Shown: positions 1 to 10,429 of the stretch, one piece after another | Numbering within the stretch: the stretch's first letter is position 1 | Layout: each line of letters begins with the position of its first letter | Source: Adiantum capillus-veneris | Lineage: Eukaryota; Streptophyta; Polypodiopsida; Polypodiales; Pteridaceae | DNA length: 64,000 bases | Assembly (NCBI GenBank): GCA_014529385.2 | Contig: CM043953.1 | Span: forward strand, 89,396,342-89,460,341 | Direction of reading: 5' to 3' | The notes under the pieces: model-generated | Seen by the model: the letters and a program-made list of their open reading frames with translations, nothing else | What the model was told of the DNA's origin: nothing | Database searches by the model: none | Made by a program: the position numbers and the translations under genes

Positions 1-324
1 GGAAAGCCAACTTCAATGCAATTAGTGTGTGCTTTGATCATGGATGCTTGTGTTGACTGTGTTCTTGTGACTCCATAAGATTTGCAAGTTGGACTTCGGT
101 GGACTTAATGTGTGTAGGAGTTGATTGATTAGTGATTAGAGTATGTTTAGAGTTAGTTTTGCAATGGCTAATCTCTACTTGCATTGGTGAGGTATTCTCT
201 TGAATCCTCTATTTCTATTCATCCGATGCTCGTGCTTCCATGCCCTAGCCGGGTTACCGATCCACGGATTTGATAATTTTGTGTGGGTTGTGATTAGGTC
301 GTTGCTACGACACCTCCCAACGTT

Positions 325-342
325 TGGCGCCGTTGTCGGAGG
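325..342 (+). promoter_or_regulatory. Primer binding site, tRNA-Asp type
   Basis: TGGCGCCGTTGTCGGAGG differs at two positions from the usual plant tRNA-Asp primer site (TGGCGCCGTTGCCGGGGA). The bases just upstream (cacctcccaa) are a plausible LTR end, though the terminal CA is not clean. Such sites prime minus-strand cDNA synthesis. Confidence 0.55.
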
Positions 343-1109
343 TCGATAACCTAAGCTAGTGAGTATAGGATGTTTAGAATAGAGTAATTTCATTGGTTTT
401 TGAATGTGTGTAACTCAATTTTGATTTGATTTGATGATGTTGTGCAAGTAATTGAAGCTAATTATTGAGTTATGAATACCCCAAACCCCCAATTTCACTA
501 ATTTCATACTAACCCTTACTAATTTTGCTTCATTTCCATGCTAATTGTACTAATTTCATGCTAGTTTTTTATTAACTTTGCTAATCTAACCACTAACATT
601 GACGTGTAATGTATGTTAAATCCCCTTGTAAGAGGTGGAATCATCACTCTAATCAAGTTAATTGTACTAATTTATGCTTAATTTGATGATTTGAGTGTTT
701 GATTTTTGGCCTACAATGGTCAATCTTGGAGTCGATTTGATGGTGCACACTTGTGTGTGCAATGATGCGTCTTCGCGTGGAGCAAAGGAATAGCTTGGAA
801 TGTGATTACGATGTAAGTGCACTCACTTGCTCATGTCAATTTTTGATTGATTAATGTGATTCAATGTGTGCTAATTATTTGCTAAAATTAAGTGTGTAAC
901 TCAATTGATCTACATTTTGCACCTAATTTGATTCACTTGAAATGAAATTGATGGTCAATTTTTTACTAATGAACTTTGTGTGTGTCAAAATAATGCTTAA
1001 TTCTCATCAAGAATTCATGTGTGCATAAAAATCATTGTGTGTGTAATGCACCAAAGAGGAAAAAAACTGCCAAAAAACTCAAGTGTATGTGTAGAAGATA
1101 AAAATCAGC

Positions 1110-1440
1110 GGTTAGTGGAAAGAAGTGCAAGCTATACCACTTGTGAACTATGGACCACATGCAAGTGGTTGAAAACCATTTGCATTATGTAAACTAGTAG
1201 CCACTAGTAAGTGGTTAAGAACCACTTGAAAGAGGTTCTGAACCACTTGCAAAGGCCTTCTGGACCACTTGCAAGAACTTTGAAAGTGGTTTTGAACCAC
1301 TTGCTAGTGGTTAAGATTGCACTTGCCAGTGGTTAAGATAGCCTTTTGCCAGTGGTTAAGATAGCACTTGCTAGTGCTTCAGAACCACTTTCTAGTGATT
1401 TAGATAGCACTTGCAGATAGTAAGATAGCACTTGAGTGTA
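1110..1440. repeat. Imperfect array of self-complementary AAGTGGTT / AACCACTT units
   Basis: About fifteen copies of AGTGGTTAAGA-like and AACCACTTGC-like words alternate over 330 bp at roughly 20-25 bp spacing. The two words are reverse complements, so transcripts could fold into many alternative short hairpins. From about 1300 the array becomes more regular, repeating a pattern like CTTGCCAGTGGTTAAGATAG. It lies inside the gene-free leader of the retroelement at the left edge. Confidence 0.7.
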
Positions 1441-2567
1441 TGCATGCATAGAAATTGATAAAATTGATGATACATGAGTATGCAATCATGTAATTGATGT
1501 GTATGTTAGGCTAATTCAATCATTAGATAAGCCTAAATGCCAAAAAATTGGGCAAAATTTGAGTGTGTGCGCCCATCCAAGACCACTTGATTTTAAATGA
1601 TTGATGGTCAATTGGGACACCCAAATGGTTTTTGATAATGGAATGTTCATAAAAAGTGTGTGCAATTATTAGGTGTAAGCCTAAATGCATTGCCAATTGA
1701 GCCAATTTTGAACTTTTGTGCTTAATTTTTGAGTGTGTGCATTGCTTGATTGGGTCGAAATGCTTGAACATTTTGTGTAGAATGAGGGCATTACAGGGTG
1801 TTTTCACCTCCTTTCCGAAAAAAAAACATGCATGCTTCACTTAAGGAATTTGAGAGATTCGATTGAGCTTGCAGTTTTGCGAGAAAAACCGTGCTTTAAG
1901 TTGCAAATTTTGAGAGAGAAAAACTCAAAACAGTCAATCAAGACCAAATTTAAACAATATTAAGGGCAAAATGAACTTTTCTTTCATGAATGGTCATTGT
2001 TTTTTTTATTGGATCAAATCTTTCTACACAAAACATAGGACTTGTGTTTAATCCTTGCGTTTCTTGGTGCATGTTCTCAATAATAATGCTCTATGCTCTA
2101 AAAAAAAATTGATTGAGCTTTGAAGTGAAAATCGACAGTGCAGATTGTTGTGCTATGTAAGAGCAAGGTGTAAGCAACAATAGTGTGTGACATGATTGTG
2201 TGATCATTTTCATGCATAAAGGAGCCTCATTGCACAAATTCTTTTGGCTTATGCATTGGGGTATTGCTTGGTTTGATTGACATTCTCGTTGCATTACATG
2301 AAAAAGTATTTTGGCATGTATATGGGCTTTATTTGATAGTTACACTCGATGATGAGTTGTGCTTGTTTGATTGGGACTTTGTGCTTAAACTTGGCATGGT
2401 TTAATACATTTTAGTGCTTAATTTGAATGCAAAAATCTTTGGCACTAACAACTGAGTTGTTTTGAAGGGGTGTGGCAAGGTTGAACTTTCATTGATCCAA
2501 GAAGGGGTCAATCGCAAAATATTGCAAAATTTGGCTAATTAGAGGCATTCCCATTCTTTGGATTAAA

Positions 2568-2860
2568 AGCCCGGGGGATTCACCATGGAAAACTTACAGC
2601 ACCACGTAAGAGCAAAGGAGGGGGGTTTTTTTACAAGTTACATAAATGTATAAATTAGGGGCAGGCCCCCATTAATTTATCTCCCAAGCTTAAAAATAAG
2701 GGAGGGGGTATCATATTTATTTATTTATTTTGGGAGGGGAGGGGAGTGAGAAAAGGAAAAAATGAAAGGAAGTTTTTGTGTTTCAAAATCATGGCTTCCC
2801 AACCTGGGGGTTCACTATGGAATATGTAAGATAGCACGTGCGTTCAGTGGAAGGGTATTA
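2568..2860. repeat. Dispersed repeat with a direct duplication near both ends
   Basis: A motif like GGGGGATTCACCATGGAA at about 2571 recurs in the same orientation, diverged, at about 2807 (GGGGGTTCACTATGGAA), each followed by a CACGT-containing stretch. The segment recurs reversed at about 60345-60625. The word CACGTGCGTTCA at about 2837 also occurs inside the MITE at 54378-54596, hinting at a shared transposon-end family. No clean terminal inverted repeat or target duplication was found. Confidence 0.4.
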
Positions 2861-3094
2861 AAATTGCTAAAGTCTTACATAATTTATTTTACATTAGGGG
2901 CATAAATCATCAATAGATGTAAATTTATTGAAGAGGTTTTTAAAATCCAAAACATCAAGAAGTATGAACATGTTTGTTTATGCTCACCCACCTAATAGAG
3001 CTGCATTGCTTTACCTACTATACATATGAAGATATATTTGATGGCATACACAATCCTTATCTAAACACCCAGTGTCGGGCCAATGCCTTTGTCA

Positions 3095-3262
3095 ATTTGT
3101 GATAAGGACAAAGAGATTGTATCTCTCCTATGATTATGACTGTATCCCTCATTGTGAATTCTGTCATCTTGTGAAGGTCTTGCATAAGGCCACATGTCTT
3201 CAAGATGCAAGCATAAGTGATTGGATATGGCAAAAGGTCATCCTTTCACCTTTGGTTAAAAC
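3095..3262 (-). pseudogene. PPR-motif remnant (unit copy A)
   Basis: Read on the minus strand, one frame gives [19 protein letters not shown], which fits the helix-turn-helix pattern of a plant pentatricopeptide repeat (start of a motif, then ITYxxILKxC). PPR proteins bind organellar RNA; only about one motif survives here and there is no start codon or targeting peptide. The same remnant, further decayed, is at about 38760-38900 (minus) and 59950-60060 (plus). It looks like a captured exon piece. A chance match is possible, but other PPR-like pieces in the same unit make capture likelier. Confidence 0.45.
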
Positions 3263-3993
3263 CACCTAGGGTTTCCTTGCAAGTTTCCATAACCATGTTG
3301 CACATTGTAGTAAGTTTTATTTCAATGTTTCTACACCCTCTATTGGGTATTGATGATGTAGTAGGGATGACGTAGTGTGTAGTCAATAATATGCATGATG
3401 AAGCTGATGGTTACAATGTGCACTATTATGGCATCATACAGTTCTACGTGTACCTCTTGATCACTTTGTGTCGCAGTAACATCAAGCATAAAGGAAAGCA
3501 TATGTCTTGCAATCTAGTTCAGATCATTATGAAAGCAATCAAGAGAAGGCCTATCGCTGCTCCCTCAAACTATATTTTCTTCTTCATATATAGACCACGT
3601 GGCTGTAGAACACACATACCTGATGGTCATGAGTGTAAGTTTCCCTAATTATTAGTGCACCGTCTTCATGTGTACTTAAGGTGCTGATAATGAGCATGTT
3701 CACTTGTAATGTCAATGGCATTGATATATATGCATTCGTCATGCCCGTAATTGTTTTCTTTAAATGTAGGTAGGTATGGAGAGGGACATGGGTATGCTTG
3801 GATCTATGTCCAATATGGCGTATTGTCATGTAGTTTAGGCATTTTCGGGCTTTGTAGTAGCAAAAGGCAGAACAACATACTTCTTTCAGCAATATGTCAC
3901 TATTAATGGGTGCTGACAACAATCAATCACTGATGAACGAGGAACTTGTGAAGAGAGCTAGTTGGCTGCCATTTGTGGTATTGGTGGTGGTGG

Positions 3994-3995
<2 letters not shown>

Positions 3996-4060
<65 letters not shown>
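3996..4060. repeat. 65-nt poly-G run
   Basis: Sixty-five consecutive G residues following a GGTGGTGGT stretch. The homologous run in copy B (42372-42388) is 17 G, so the tract has expanded or contracted between copies. It could form G-quadruplexes; the exact length is also the kind of place where sequencing fails. Confidence 0.9.
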
Positions 4061-4061
<1 letters not shown>

Positions 4062-5144
4062 TTTGCTCGAGTTTAGTCTTTCTCTATGTGGCATGGTCCC
4101 TTTTTGAAACAACACATAAGTAGGTGTCTTCCCTCCATCTTGTGTGGGCTCAAAGCGATTGTTGCTTTTTTTTGGGAAAATATGGCATGTTGCCCTCTAC
4201 TTTGTTCCCTCATGTGCGCCCTCATTGATGGTGTTTCCAATTTTTTTGGCCTGCCACAGGGAGGCCTTTGTGAAATGTTCATTTTTTTGCAAGTGACGTG
4301 GCAAACTTCATGACCACTTTTAGAAATAAGGCACAAGTAAGATAGAGGAGCCAGTAAGGAGCTCCGATGTTGAGCCAGTCTTTTCGACAATAAAAGAGAT
4401 GTTGCTCCTCCCATATGAAGATAATGGTGTTAGTGTAGTGGCCAAAAAACCGCTGACGCATCACATCTCCATTGGACTAGACTAGGGCTTCATCCCTGTT
4501 ATCGTACATTGCTCTAAACATTCCCTATGCTAGCTTCCTCAAGGCTCACATTTATTGTTACATACAAATGCAAAGATGCAGGTTTTGCTTCCCGTCTAAG
4601 CACCATCCTCCTCGATGAGAGATGCTCTCTTCTCCAAATTCCCACCTACATGCAAATTTAAATTTTAGAGCCAAATTTGAAATTTCAATGTTAGATGTAA
4701 CTTTCAAAGTTTGTTGGCGGGATAGAGGTATTTTTAAACTATTGACTTTAGTCTCAGTCCCTGTCACACTGGGGCAAGCATACCACGACTGTGTTGAGAT
4801 GGCGTGTGCTAATTCGACGAGGTAGTAGTGAAACTTTGTTGCTAGGAGGGGTGACCCAGCAAGCTCAACGATCTTTTCATGACCCAACCTTCAAAAAGTA
4901 AAATGCAGGAAGCATTTTGATAGGCTTCGAATGGTGGTAGCTCTTGGCTATGCGACACTGTAACAGGGGATGAGCACCCTAGTGTGATAGTGTGATACGG
5001 GCATTAGTGTTCATTTGAGTGTGAAGTGACCCAGCTAGGGTTTTACTTGTGCATGAGATTGTATGGCGAGGCTATAGAGCGCATGAGAGGATGCAGATTG
5101 GGTCCGATTTCTGACGCGCTCAACCTCGACAGTACCCTCAAGGC

Positions 5145-5165
5145 ATGGTGAAGGCAGAAAAAAAA

Positions 5166-5201
<36 letters not shown>

Positions 5202-5345
5202 CCTCCTTTTAAAAAAAAAAGACTCTCCATTGTGACTCTCATCACCATAATTTTGGAGCATCGAGAGTCACTCATTAGCCATACACATACTACATCAAAG
5301 GTTTCTCGTCGAAAGTGCTTTGACGCTTTTGGTCAACCAACTGCG
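5145..5345 (+). pseudogene. LINE ORF2 C-terminal fragment in unit copy A
   Basis: After a CT run and an A run, the frame reads VTLITIILEHRESLISH, clearly related to ATLISTLLEHRESLINR near the ORF2 C-terminus of the LINE at 29781-34347 (read on its minus strand). The unit therefore carries a captured or 5'-truncated LINE tail. Equivalent fragments lie at about 20590-20780 (copy C) and 43630-43820 (copy B). No reverse transcriptase or endonuclease motifs accompany it. Confidence 0.55.
5168..5199. repeat. (CT)n microsatellite
   Basis: About 15 CT dinucleotides directly 5' of the LINE tail fragment; shorter and interrupted in copies B and C. Confidence 0.95.
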
Positions 5346-5667
5346 GTTGCTTGCATTTTATTGGCAATCAACTATGGGTGCTTGGCCATGATTGTAAGCT
5401 GGATGACATTTAACGTAAACCATAGCAAGCAGGCGTGCTCTCAAAGAGGCATCTTACAATATGTTGAGGTGGTCATGGAGGAGTTGTTGCCAATAATCAA
5501 GTGAGTATTGGGATATTCACACTACAAAATCCATTTCAATGTGCACTGCGTCCGTGTCCGTGTGTGATGTAGGTCTAAGAGCTCAAGTTCCAAAGTTGCA
5601 TGAGAATTCAATAGTAGCTGCCCCAAAAAAATCGCGTGTGAGTTGAACATGCTCTATTTTGAGTTGT

Positions 5668-5670
<3 letters not shown>

Positions 5671-5709
<39 letters not shown>
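5671..5709. repeat. (GA)n microsatellite
   Basis: About 19 GA dinucleotides; the matching place in copy B (about 44084-44109) is also GA, while copy C has almost lost it. Confidence 0.95.
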
Positions 5710-5710
<1 letters not shown>

Positions 5711-6051
5711 CAGAGGCTCCGAGAAATGCAGAACAGTCGAAGTAGAGGAAGCTCGACTGCAACGCTAGGAGATTTGAGGTAAATGCACCTTCCATATTTT
5801 TTTCTGTGTTCGGCCTGACGAGACTTTTAACTTGCTTGCTAAGAATACAGAGAGTTGCTAAGCATGTAGAGACCAAGCCACCATAGACTTCTGCTCTAAT
5901 GCTGTAAGGAAAGCTGAGCTTTATCAAGCATCGATAAGCAACAGAATAGGGTACGTCGATAAGCAATGGAATAGGGTACACCTGGAGCGGGTTTTTCTTT
6001 GTCTTGTGCCTAGGCGTTTGTGGCAGACGCTCTCAGAAAGTTTGATCTCTT

Positions 6052-6053
<2 letters not shown>

Positions 6054-6094
<41 letters not shown>
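6054..6094. repeat. (CT)n microsatellite
   Basis: About 20 CT dinucleotides. The same position carries CT runs in copy B (44517-44554) and a hugely expanded one in copy C (21470-21618). Confidence 0.95.
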
Positions 6095-6096
<2 letters not shown>

Positions 6097-6378
6097 GTTT
6101 AACCTACTTGGCTGCATGGTGAGCCGCAGATACAACACATACTACAATGAGGCCATGCATGGCTCTGCCACTCGCTAGATTTTTGGCTCTCTCTTCTGAC
6201 CAACAGATGGATCCCTACTTGAACACATTGGCACCTAAACTAGGCACAGCCATCAGAGGTTGAGCTTTGAAGGACTCCATCAGGTCCACTGCCTGAGTGA
6301 TTTCATGAGCTTGGACCTCAGCAAGCGAAATGAAAACATGAATCCTTTTGTCGAGATGAAGGTAAGGTGCACAAATAT

Positions 6379-6700
6379 CTAAGGATTTGTTACTAGATTT
6401 GAATATTGCAAGGTAGGGCTCTTGTAGGTGGGGCCACCAGGGTCAAAGGTGGTAGTATAAGAGGCTCTCGTCGAAGGAAAAGGGTTCAAGGGAATATGAG
6501 TGTCCTGACTGTTGGTTTGGGAGAGGGGCTCAATAGAAAAAGGTTGGATCAGGGAAGCCAAGGGAAAGGGAGATGGGATATGAGCAATAGGATGAGTGGA
6601 GAGCTCAATTGGTTGAGATTCCTGTAAATAGTGCAACAGGCGCTTGAGAGATTGAATGTGAGACGCGCCGAGGTTATGCATGAAGCAGAAAAGCTGATCA
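6379..6700 (-). pseudogene. Ty1/copia pol remnant (RT-RNase H linker), unit copy A
   Basis: The minus-strand frame contains MHNLGASHIQSLKRLLHYLQ, matching the copia pattern in which a FMHxPxxxHxxxxKRxLRYL stretch follows the reverse transcriptase. A longer copy in unit B (44760-45640) also has PDICFAADQLSCFMHNPG. No catalytic motif survives. The fragment stops at about 6700, where gypsy-2 sequence begins. Confidence 0.6.
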
Positions 6701-8460
6701 AAAATTAAAAATGATGCTTCTCGAGGCTCCTACCTTGAGAAAGGTTGACTATAAGTGTGGAAGGTGCGTGAGCTTAATCGTTGACACTAGTCCGGCAGGT
6801 ATTGGGTGGGCTATAGGTCAAGATGATAAAGATGGTCACAGGTATGCAGTCCAGTTTGGAGCAAAAGTGCTAAATGCTCATCAAAGAGGATACCCACAGG
6901 TTTAGAGAAATTTGGGGTGTCGCTACTACCCTGAGGTCTGACAAAGAATACATAGGTGCTTCAGTTGTGGTAGAGACAAATTGTTTACCATCGAAAGGGA
7001 TGATTGCAAATTGCACTGCTTTGTACATTGCCATGCTGTGATGGATAGCCTTTATTAAGTCTCTTAACCTTGAGTTTTGTCACATTGCAGGAATAGATAA
7101 CCCTGCTGCTGCAAGTATGTTGTCAAGGGCTAGGTATGAAGATGAGGAGGAGATGCTTACCACCAATGATGATGTGGGCTTAAAGTTCTACACCTCTTCT
7201 CATTAACATGCGAGATGTGGTACTAATGTTTGTGCTTTTGAAGTCTTGTCTAAAGAGCTATACGATGGAGAATGGCTTTTGATAGGCCGTTACCTGGCAC
7301 TCTTACCAAGCAAGAGGGATGGAGCGATCAAGAGTACAAGAGGATCAAGAAAAAGTCTTATGCTACTTTTTAAAGGATGACCATCTGTGGAAGCAACCAA
7401 AGCATTCAAAAGGGGTACCACAATGGGTTGTTTGTGATAAAGCAACTCAATAGTAGGTGATTAAAGAGTTTCTTGAAATCTTATGGGTTGGACACAGAGG
7501 GGTATGGGCAACTTTTGTCAAAATCAAGGACCGCTGCAAGTGGAAGGGAACGTACAAAGATGTTGCTCAATTTGTGAAAATGTTTAGTATGCCAGGAGTA
7601 CTCTAATAGACGACATTGAGATGAATTGCATCCTACTTATCCGCTAGCTATGCATTACAAGTGGGTAGTGGATTTGATTAAAATGGGAGGTTTTGGTAGA
7701 TGAGGTTTATTTTTCTTGCTAGAGAAGATCTCACAAACCAAGTTGAAGGGAGAGCTTTGCATACAAAGGCTACAAGTTCTATGTGTAGATTTTTGTTTGA
7801 AGATGTAATTCCTAGGTATGGTTGTGTTGGTAAAATCATTGCTCATAAAAGAGAGCGAGATGCAGATGAATCTCATGAGTTCTTTAATTGTTTGAGCATC
7901 AAGTTGCCTCTTACTACGGCATACAATCTAGAAGGTAAAGGGAAAAGTGAAAGAGGGCATCCGCCTATTGTTAAGGCTTTAACAAAGGCATGCCGAGGAC
8001 ATATTGGTGATCGGCCTAAGTTGCTACCTTTTCCTTTATGGGCTAATGGCAGCATGCATAGTTCTGTTACAAGTTATATGCCATTTGAATTGATGCATGG
8101 AGAGAAGACCATTATGCCTACAGAGGAGGCAGTTATTTCTTAGACTATTATGCCATGGGAAGTAGATATGTCTACAGAAGATTTTCTTGCTTTACGTATT
8201 TCCAACTTGAGAGGCATCAAGAAGATATTGAGCAAGCCAAAGAAAAATTGAACAATAAAGTAACAATTGATGAGAAGCATAGACTACACCATACACTATC
8301 AAAGATGGAGATTGGTTACTTGTTTATTACAGTAGCTTTGAAAATCAATACTCAGCTATGCAAAAGATGGTCAAACATTGGTTTGGACCGTTGTCAAGAA
8401 TAATGGGTTCGCGAGGTAAGCCGAAGCACCGGGCTGCTCGTTGTGGAGAAAATAATAGAC
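6701..8460 (+). pseudogene. Gypsy-2 pol remnant: RNase H to integrase (copy 1)
   Basis: The frame begins with an RNase H-like start (VDTSPAGIGWAIGQDDKDG then GAKVLNAHQRGYPQV) and continues, across several stops and frameshifts, through an integrase zinc-binding region (about 7490-7610) and core (7700-8143; LAREDLTNQVEGRAL, RFLFEDVIPRYG, TAYNLEGKGKSERGH). The first integrase aspartates are not recognisable and the usual NPQxNGxxERGH is changed to NLEGKGKSERGH. It ends near 8400 with a sequence resembling the HWFGP joint before the C-terminal domain; that domain reappears at 10991-11107 after 2.5 kb of other sequence. A second copy is at 27741-29270. Confidence 0.7.
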
Positions 8461-8952
8461 CAGATGAACTACACCAAGTAAATAGATTAAGAAACACTTA
8501 AATGACTTAAAATTGGCACACTAAAAGCCTCAAGCTGGTAATGGTTAATCGAAGGTGGAATTTGATTACAAAAGTTTCCTTAACGGCACTGCTTGAGAAT
8601 TCGCGAGTTGGTGAGAGCTTAATCCTTCCAAAACCCACCCAAGAAGGTAAAATTCTTCCTTGGTTACAGCTTGAAGCTTATTTGCTTAGAATGGCTATTA
8701 TTAGCACTTAGAAATCAGTTCTCCTCTGCTTAGGTCAAGTGCCGAGAAGACGAGACTTCCATTGCCCAAAGTCTACTTGGTAAAGAATAAGAGATATCAC
8801 AATGTTGAGCTTTTTGTCCTGCTTTGTATCTCCCACTTCACATCCCTGTTGCTATCTCCTTACTCAATGCAAGGCCAAGCCGTCACACTCTTTGCTTCAT
8901 ACCTCATCGTCCTTATCACCTCCTTCATGCTGTTCTTGAGAACTCCAATAAG

Positions 8953-8956
8953 CACA

Positions 8957-9031
<75 letters not shown>
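8953..9031. repeat. Compound (CA)n(GA)n microsatellite
   Basis: About 10 CA then about 28 GA units. In copy B the equivalent GA tract is where a LINE has inserted. Confidence 0.95.
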
Positions 9032-9034
<3 letters not shown>

Positions 9035-9247
9035 AATCCTTCTCCCTTTTGCTTTCCCTTCACTGCCAAGATACGACTCCCTAATTGCTTCTGTCTCCAC
9101 TTCTCATGCTTCTCCTTGCAAGCTTACCCTTCGTAGTTAAGCTCAAGACCTAGAGCCTCCACTAGACGTCACCTTCTCTTCCCACACTCATTATCTTCCT
9201 CGCCTTGTAGACCTTGGTCGAGGTCAAGGACAAGAGAGAGAGAGAGA

Positions 9248-9283
<36 letters not shown>

Positions 9284-10009
9284 GTCGCTTCCCTTCTTTG
9301 CCTTTCCTCCTTTCCTTACCGAGCCCTGACTCGTTACCTTATCGAGCTCCCTTATTTGTTTACCGAGTCGTGAATTGTTACCTTGCCGAGCTCCCTTATT
9401 TGTTTGCCAAGCTCCGACTCTTTACCTTGCCAAGCTTCTTCTTCTTCCACTTCTAGTGCTTCTCCTTGCCAAGATTCCCTTTTCTAAGCCTTCTTCCCCT
9501 CCTCACTTTATCTTCCACTCGTCTTATGCTACCCCCCGTGACCCTTATCTCTCCCGACCCTTGTGTTCGTCCTTTAAAAAAAATCCCCTCCCCCTAAGTG
9601 AGATGGTGCCATCGTTGCTAGCGGCGCATGACTTATATTGATGACGTGGCATAGGTCGGATGTCAAGCGCACGAAAACCGCCGGAAATGGATCTGAATGG
9701 GAGCACCCTAGCAAGCTAAGGATTTTATGTTTCATGGACAATCTCGATCGCTCAATCACATGCGCGAGCGCATCTTTCTCCTGTAGCGTTGTCGCCTTGC
9801 CTCTCCATGCCATTGCCCTCTTCCCTTCACACTTCAACCATGTTTTAATAATATGGGTGGCCATTTCATGGACGGACATTGCCCCAAACCCCCTTGGGCA
9901 GCCATATTTTGATTGGCTTGGGCAGTCATTCGAGCTTTGGGCGGCTATAGTGTTTCATCAGGTGGGCGGCCCTGGCCCCAATGGGCGGCCATGCCCTCAA
10001 TGGCTCTTG

Positions 10010-10200
10010 GTGGCCAATTAAGCACACAATTGGCACCACACTTTCCATGCTCATTGACCAAGGCATCACCTATCACAGCATCTTCAAAGTAGACCTTAGC
10101 TGACAATACCATAGTTAATTTTGTTGTCCAACATCTCAGATAATGCCACATGACATTAAGATGTAGGTATAGGTGATTGCATTCGCCGGAAGGCAATCCC
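10010..10200 (-). pseudogene. PPR-motif remnant (unit copy 1)
   Basis: Minus-strand frames read VIGDALVNEHGKCGA and, in another phase, a CNHLYLHLNV stretch corresponding to NAITYTCILK. These fit two consecutive plant PPR motifs (VVxGNALVxMYxKCG and NxITYxxILKxC) separated by a frameshift. The better preserved copy is at about 35395-35600. Captured, non-functional. Confidence 0.45.
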
Positions 10201-10429
10201 TTCGCATTTGGTTAGAACTTCAATGAGCTTCTTTGCCACAACCTTATCAACATCTGGAAACCCCTTAATGACAATATCGTCTCAAATTTCATTGCTCATA
10301 TCTGTGTCTTGAATAATGCCAAAATGTCATCCAACTCAGCAGTGCCGACATCTGACACCAGTCTCAAGCCGTATTATCTGATCAACCCAGGCTCTGTCTG
10401 ATAAGCCCTAAATTCTTGTACACTTCGCA

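Larger units (their letters stand above)
1..2567 (+). mobile_element. LTR end plus gene-free leader of a tRNA-Asp-primed retroelement (partial)
   Basis: A primer-binding-site-like sequence complementary to the 3' end of plant tRNA-Asp lies at 325-342, so bases 1 to about 322 would be the end of an LTR and the following 2.2 kb an internal leader. tRNA-Asp priming is typical of plant Athila/Tat-type Ty3/gypsy elements and of their gene-less LARD derivatives. I find no convincing coding sequence from 343 to 2567; the few frames present are short and AT-biased. The element is cut at about 2567 by the start of a dispersed repeat. Its left end lies outside the window, so neither the LTR length nor a target-site duplication can be checked. 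Confidence 0.42.
2568..6700 (+). repeat. Composite repeat unit, copy A (3' part)
   Basis: This block aligns along its length with 38706-39346 plus 42086-45150 (copy B), with 19364-21467 (copy C), and in reverse with 59500-60610. In order it holds a dispersed repeat with an internal direct duplication (2568-3062), a PPR remnant on the minus strand (about 3095-3262), a G run (3996-4060), a LINE ORF2 tail fragment (about 5207-5340), CT/GA runs and a copia pol remnant on the minus strand (6379-6700). At 3690-3725 copy A keeps the unoccupied form of the site where copy B carries a gag-only retroelement. At about 6700 it abuts the gypsy-2 fragment that starts another unit. Confidence 0.75.

Noticed and set aside
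1110-1440. CRISPR-like array
   Set aside because: Units are short, irregular and self-complementary without distinct spacers, and this is plant nuclear DNA.
1523-1840. 105-codon minus-strand ORF
   Set aside because: No recognisable motif, AT-rich, inside a retroelement leader; length is within chance.
3894-4115. ORFs of poly-Gly (plus) and poly-Pro (minus)
   Set aside because: They are translations of the 65-nt G run.
4073-4464. Minus and plus ORFs of 60-113 codons in unit copy A, recurring at 19325-19708 and 42338-42749
   Set aside because: They recur because the DNA is duplicated; frames differ by indels between copies and no motif is seen.
8762-9136. Two plus-strand ORFs and one minus-strand ORF across a CA/GA run
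   Set aside because: Low-complexity read-through; all frames are open because the repeat has no stops.
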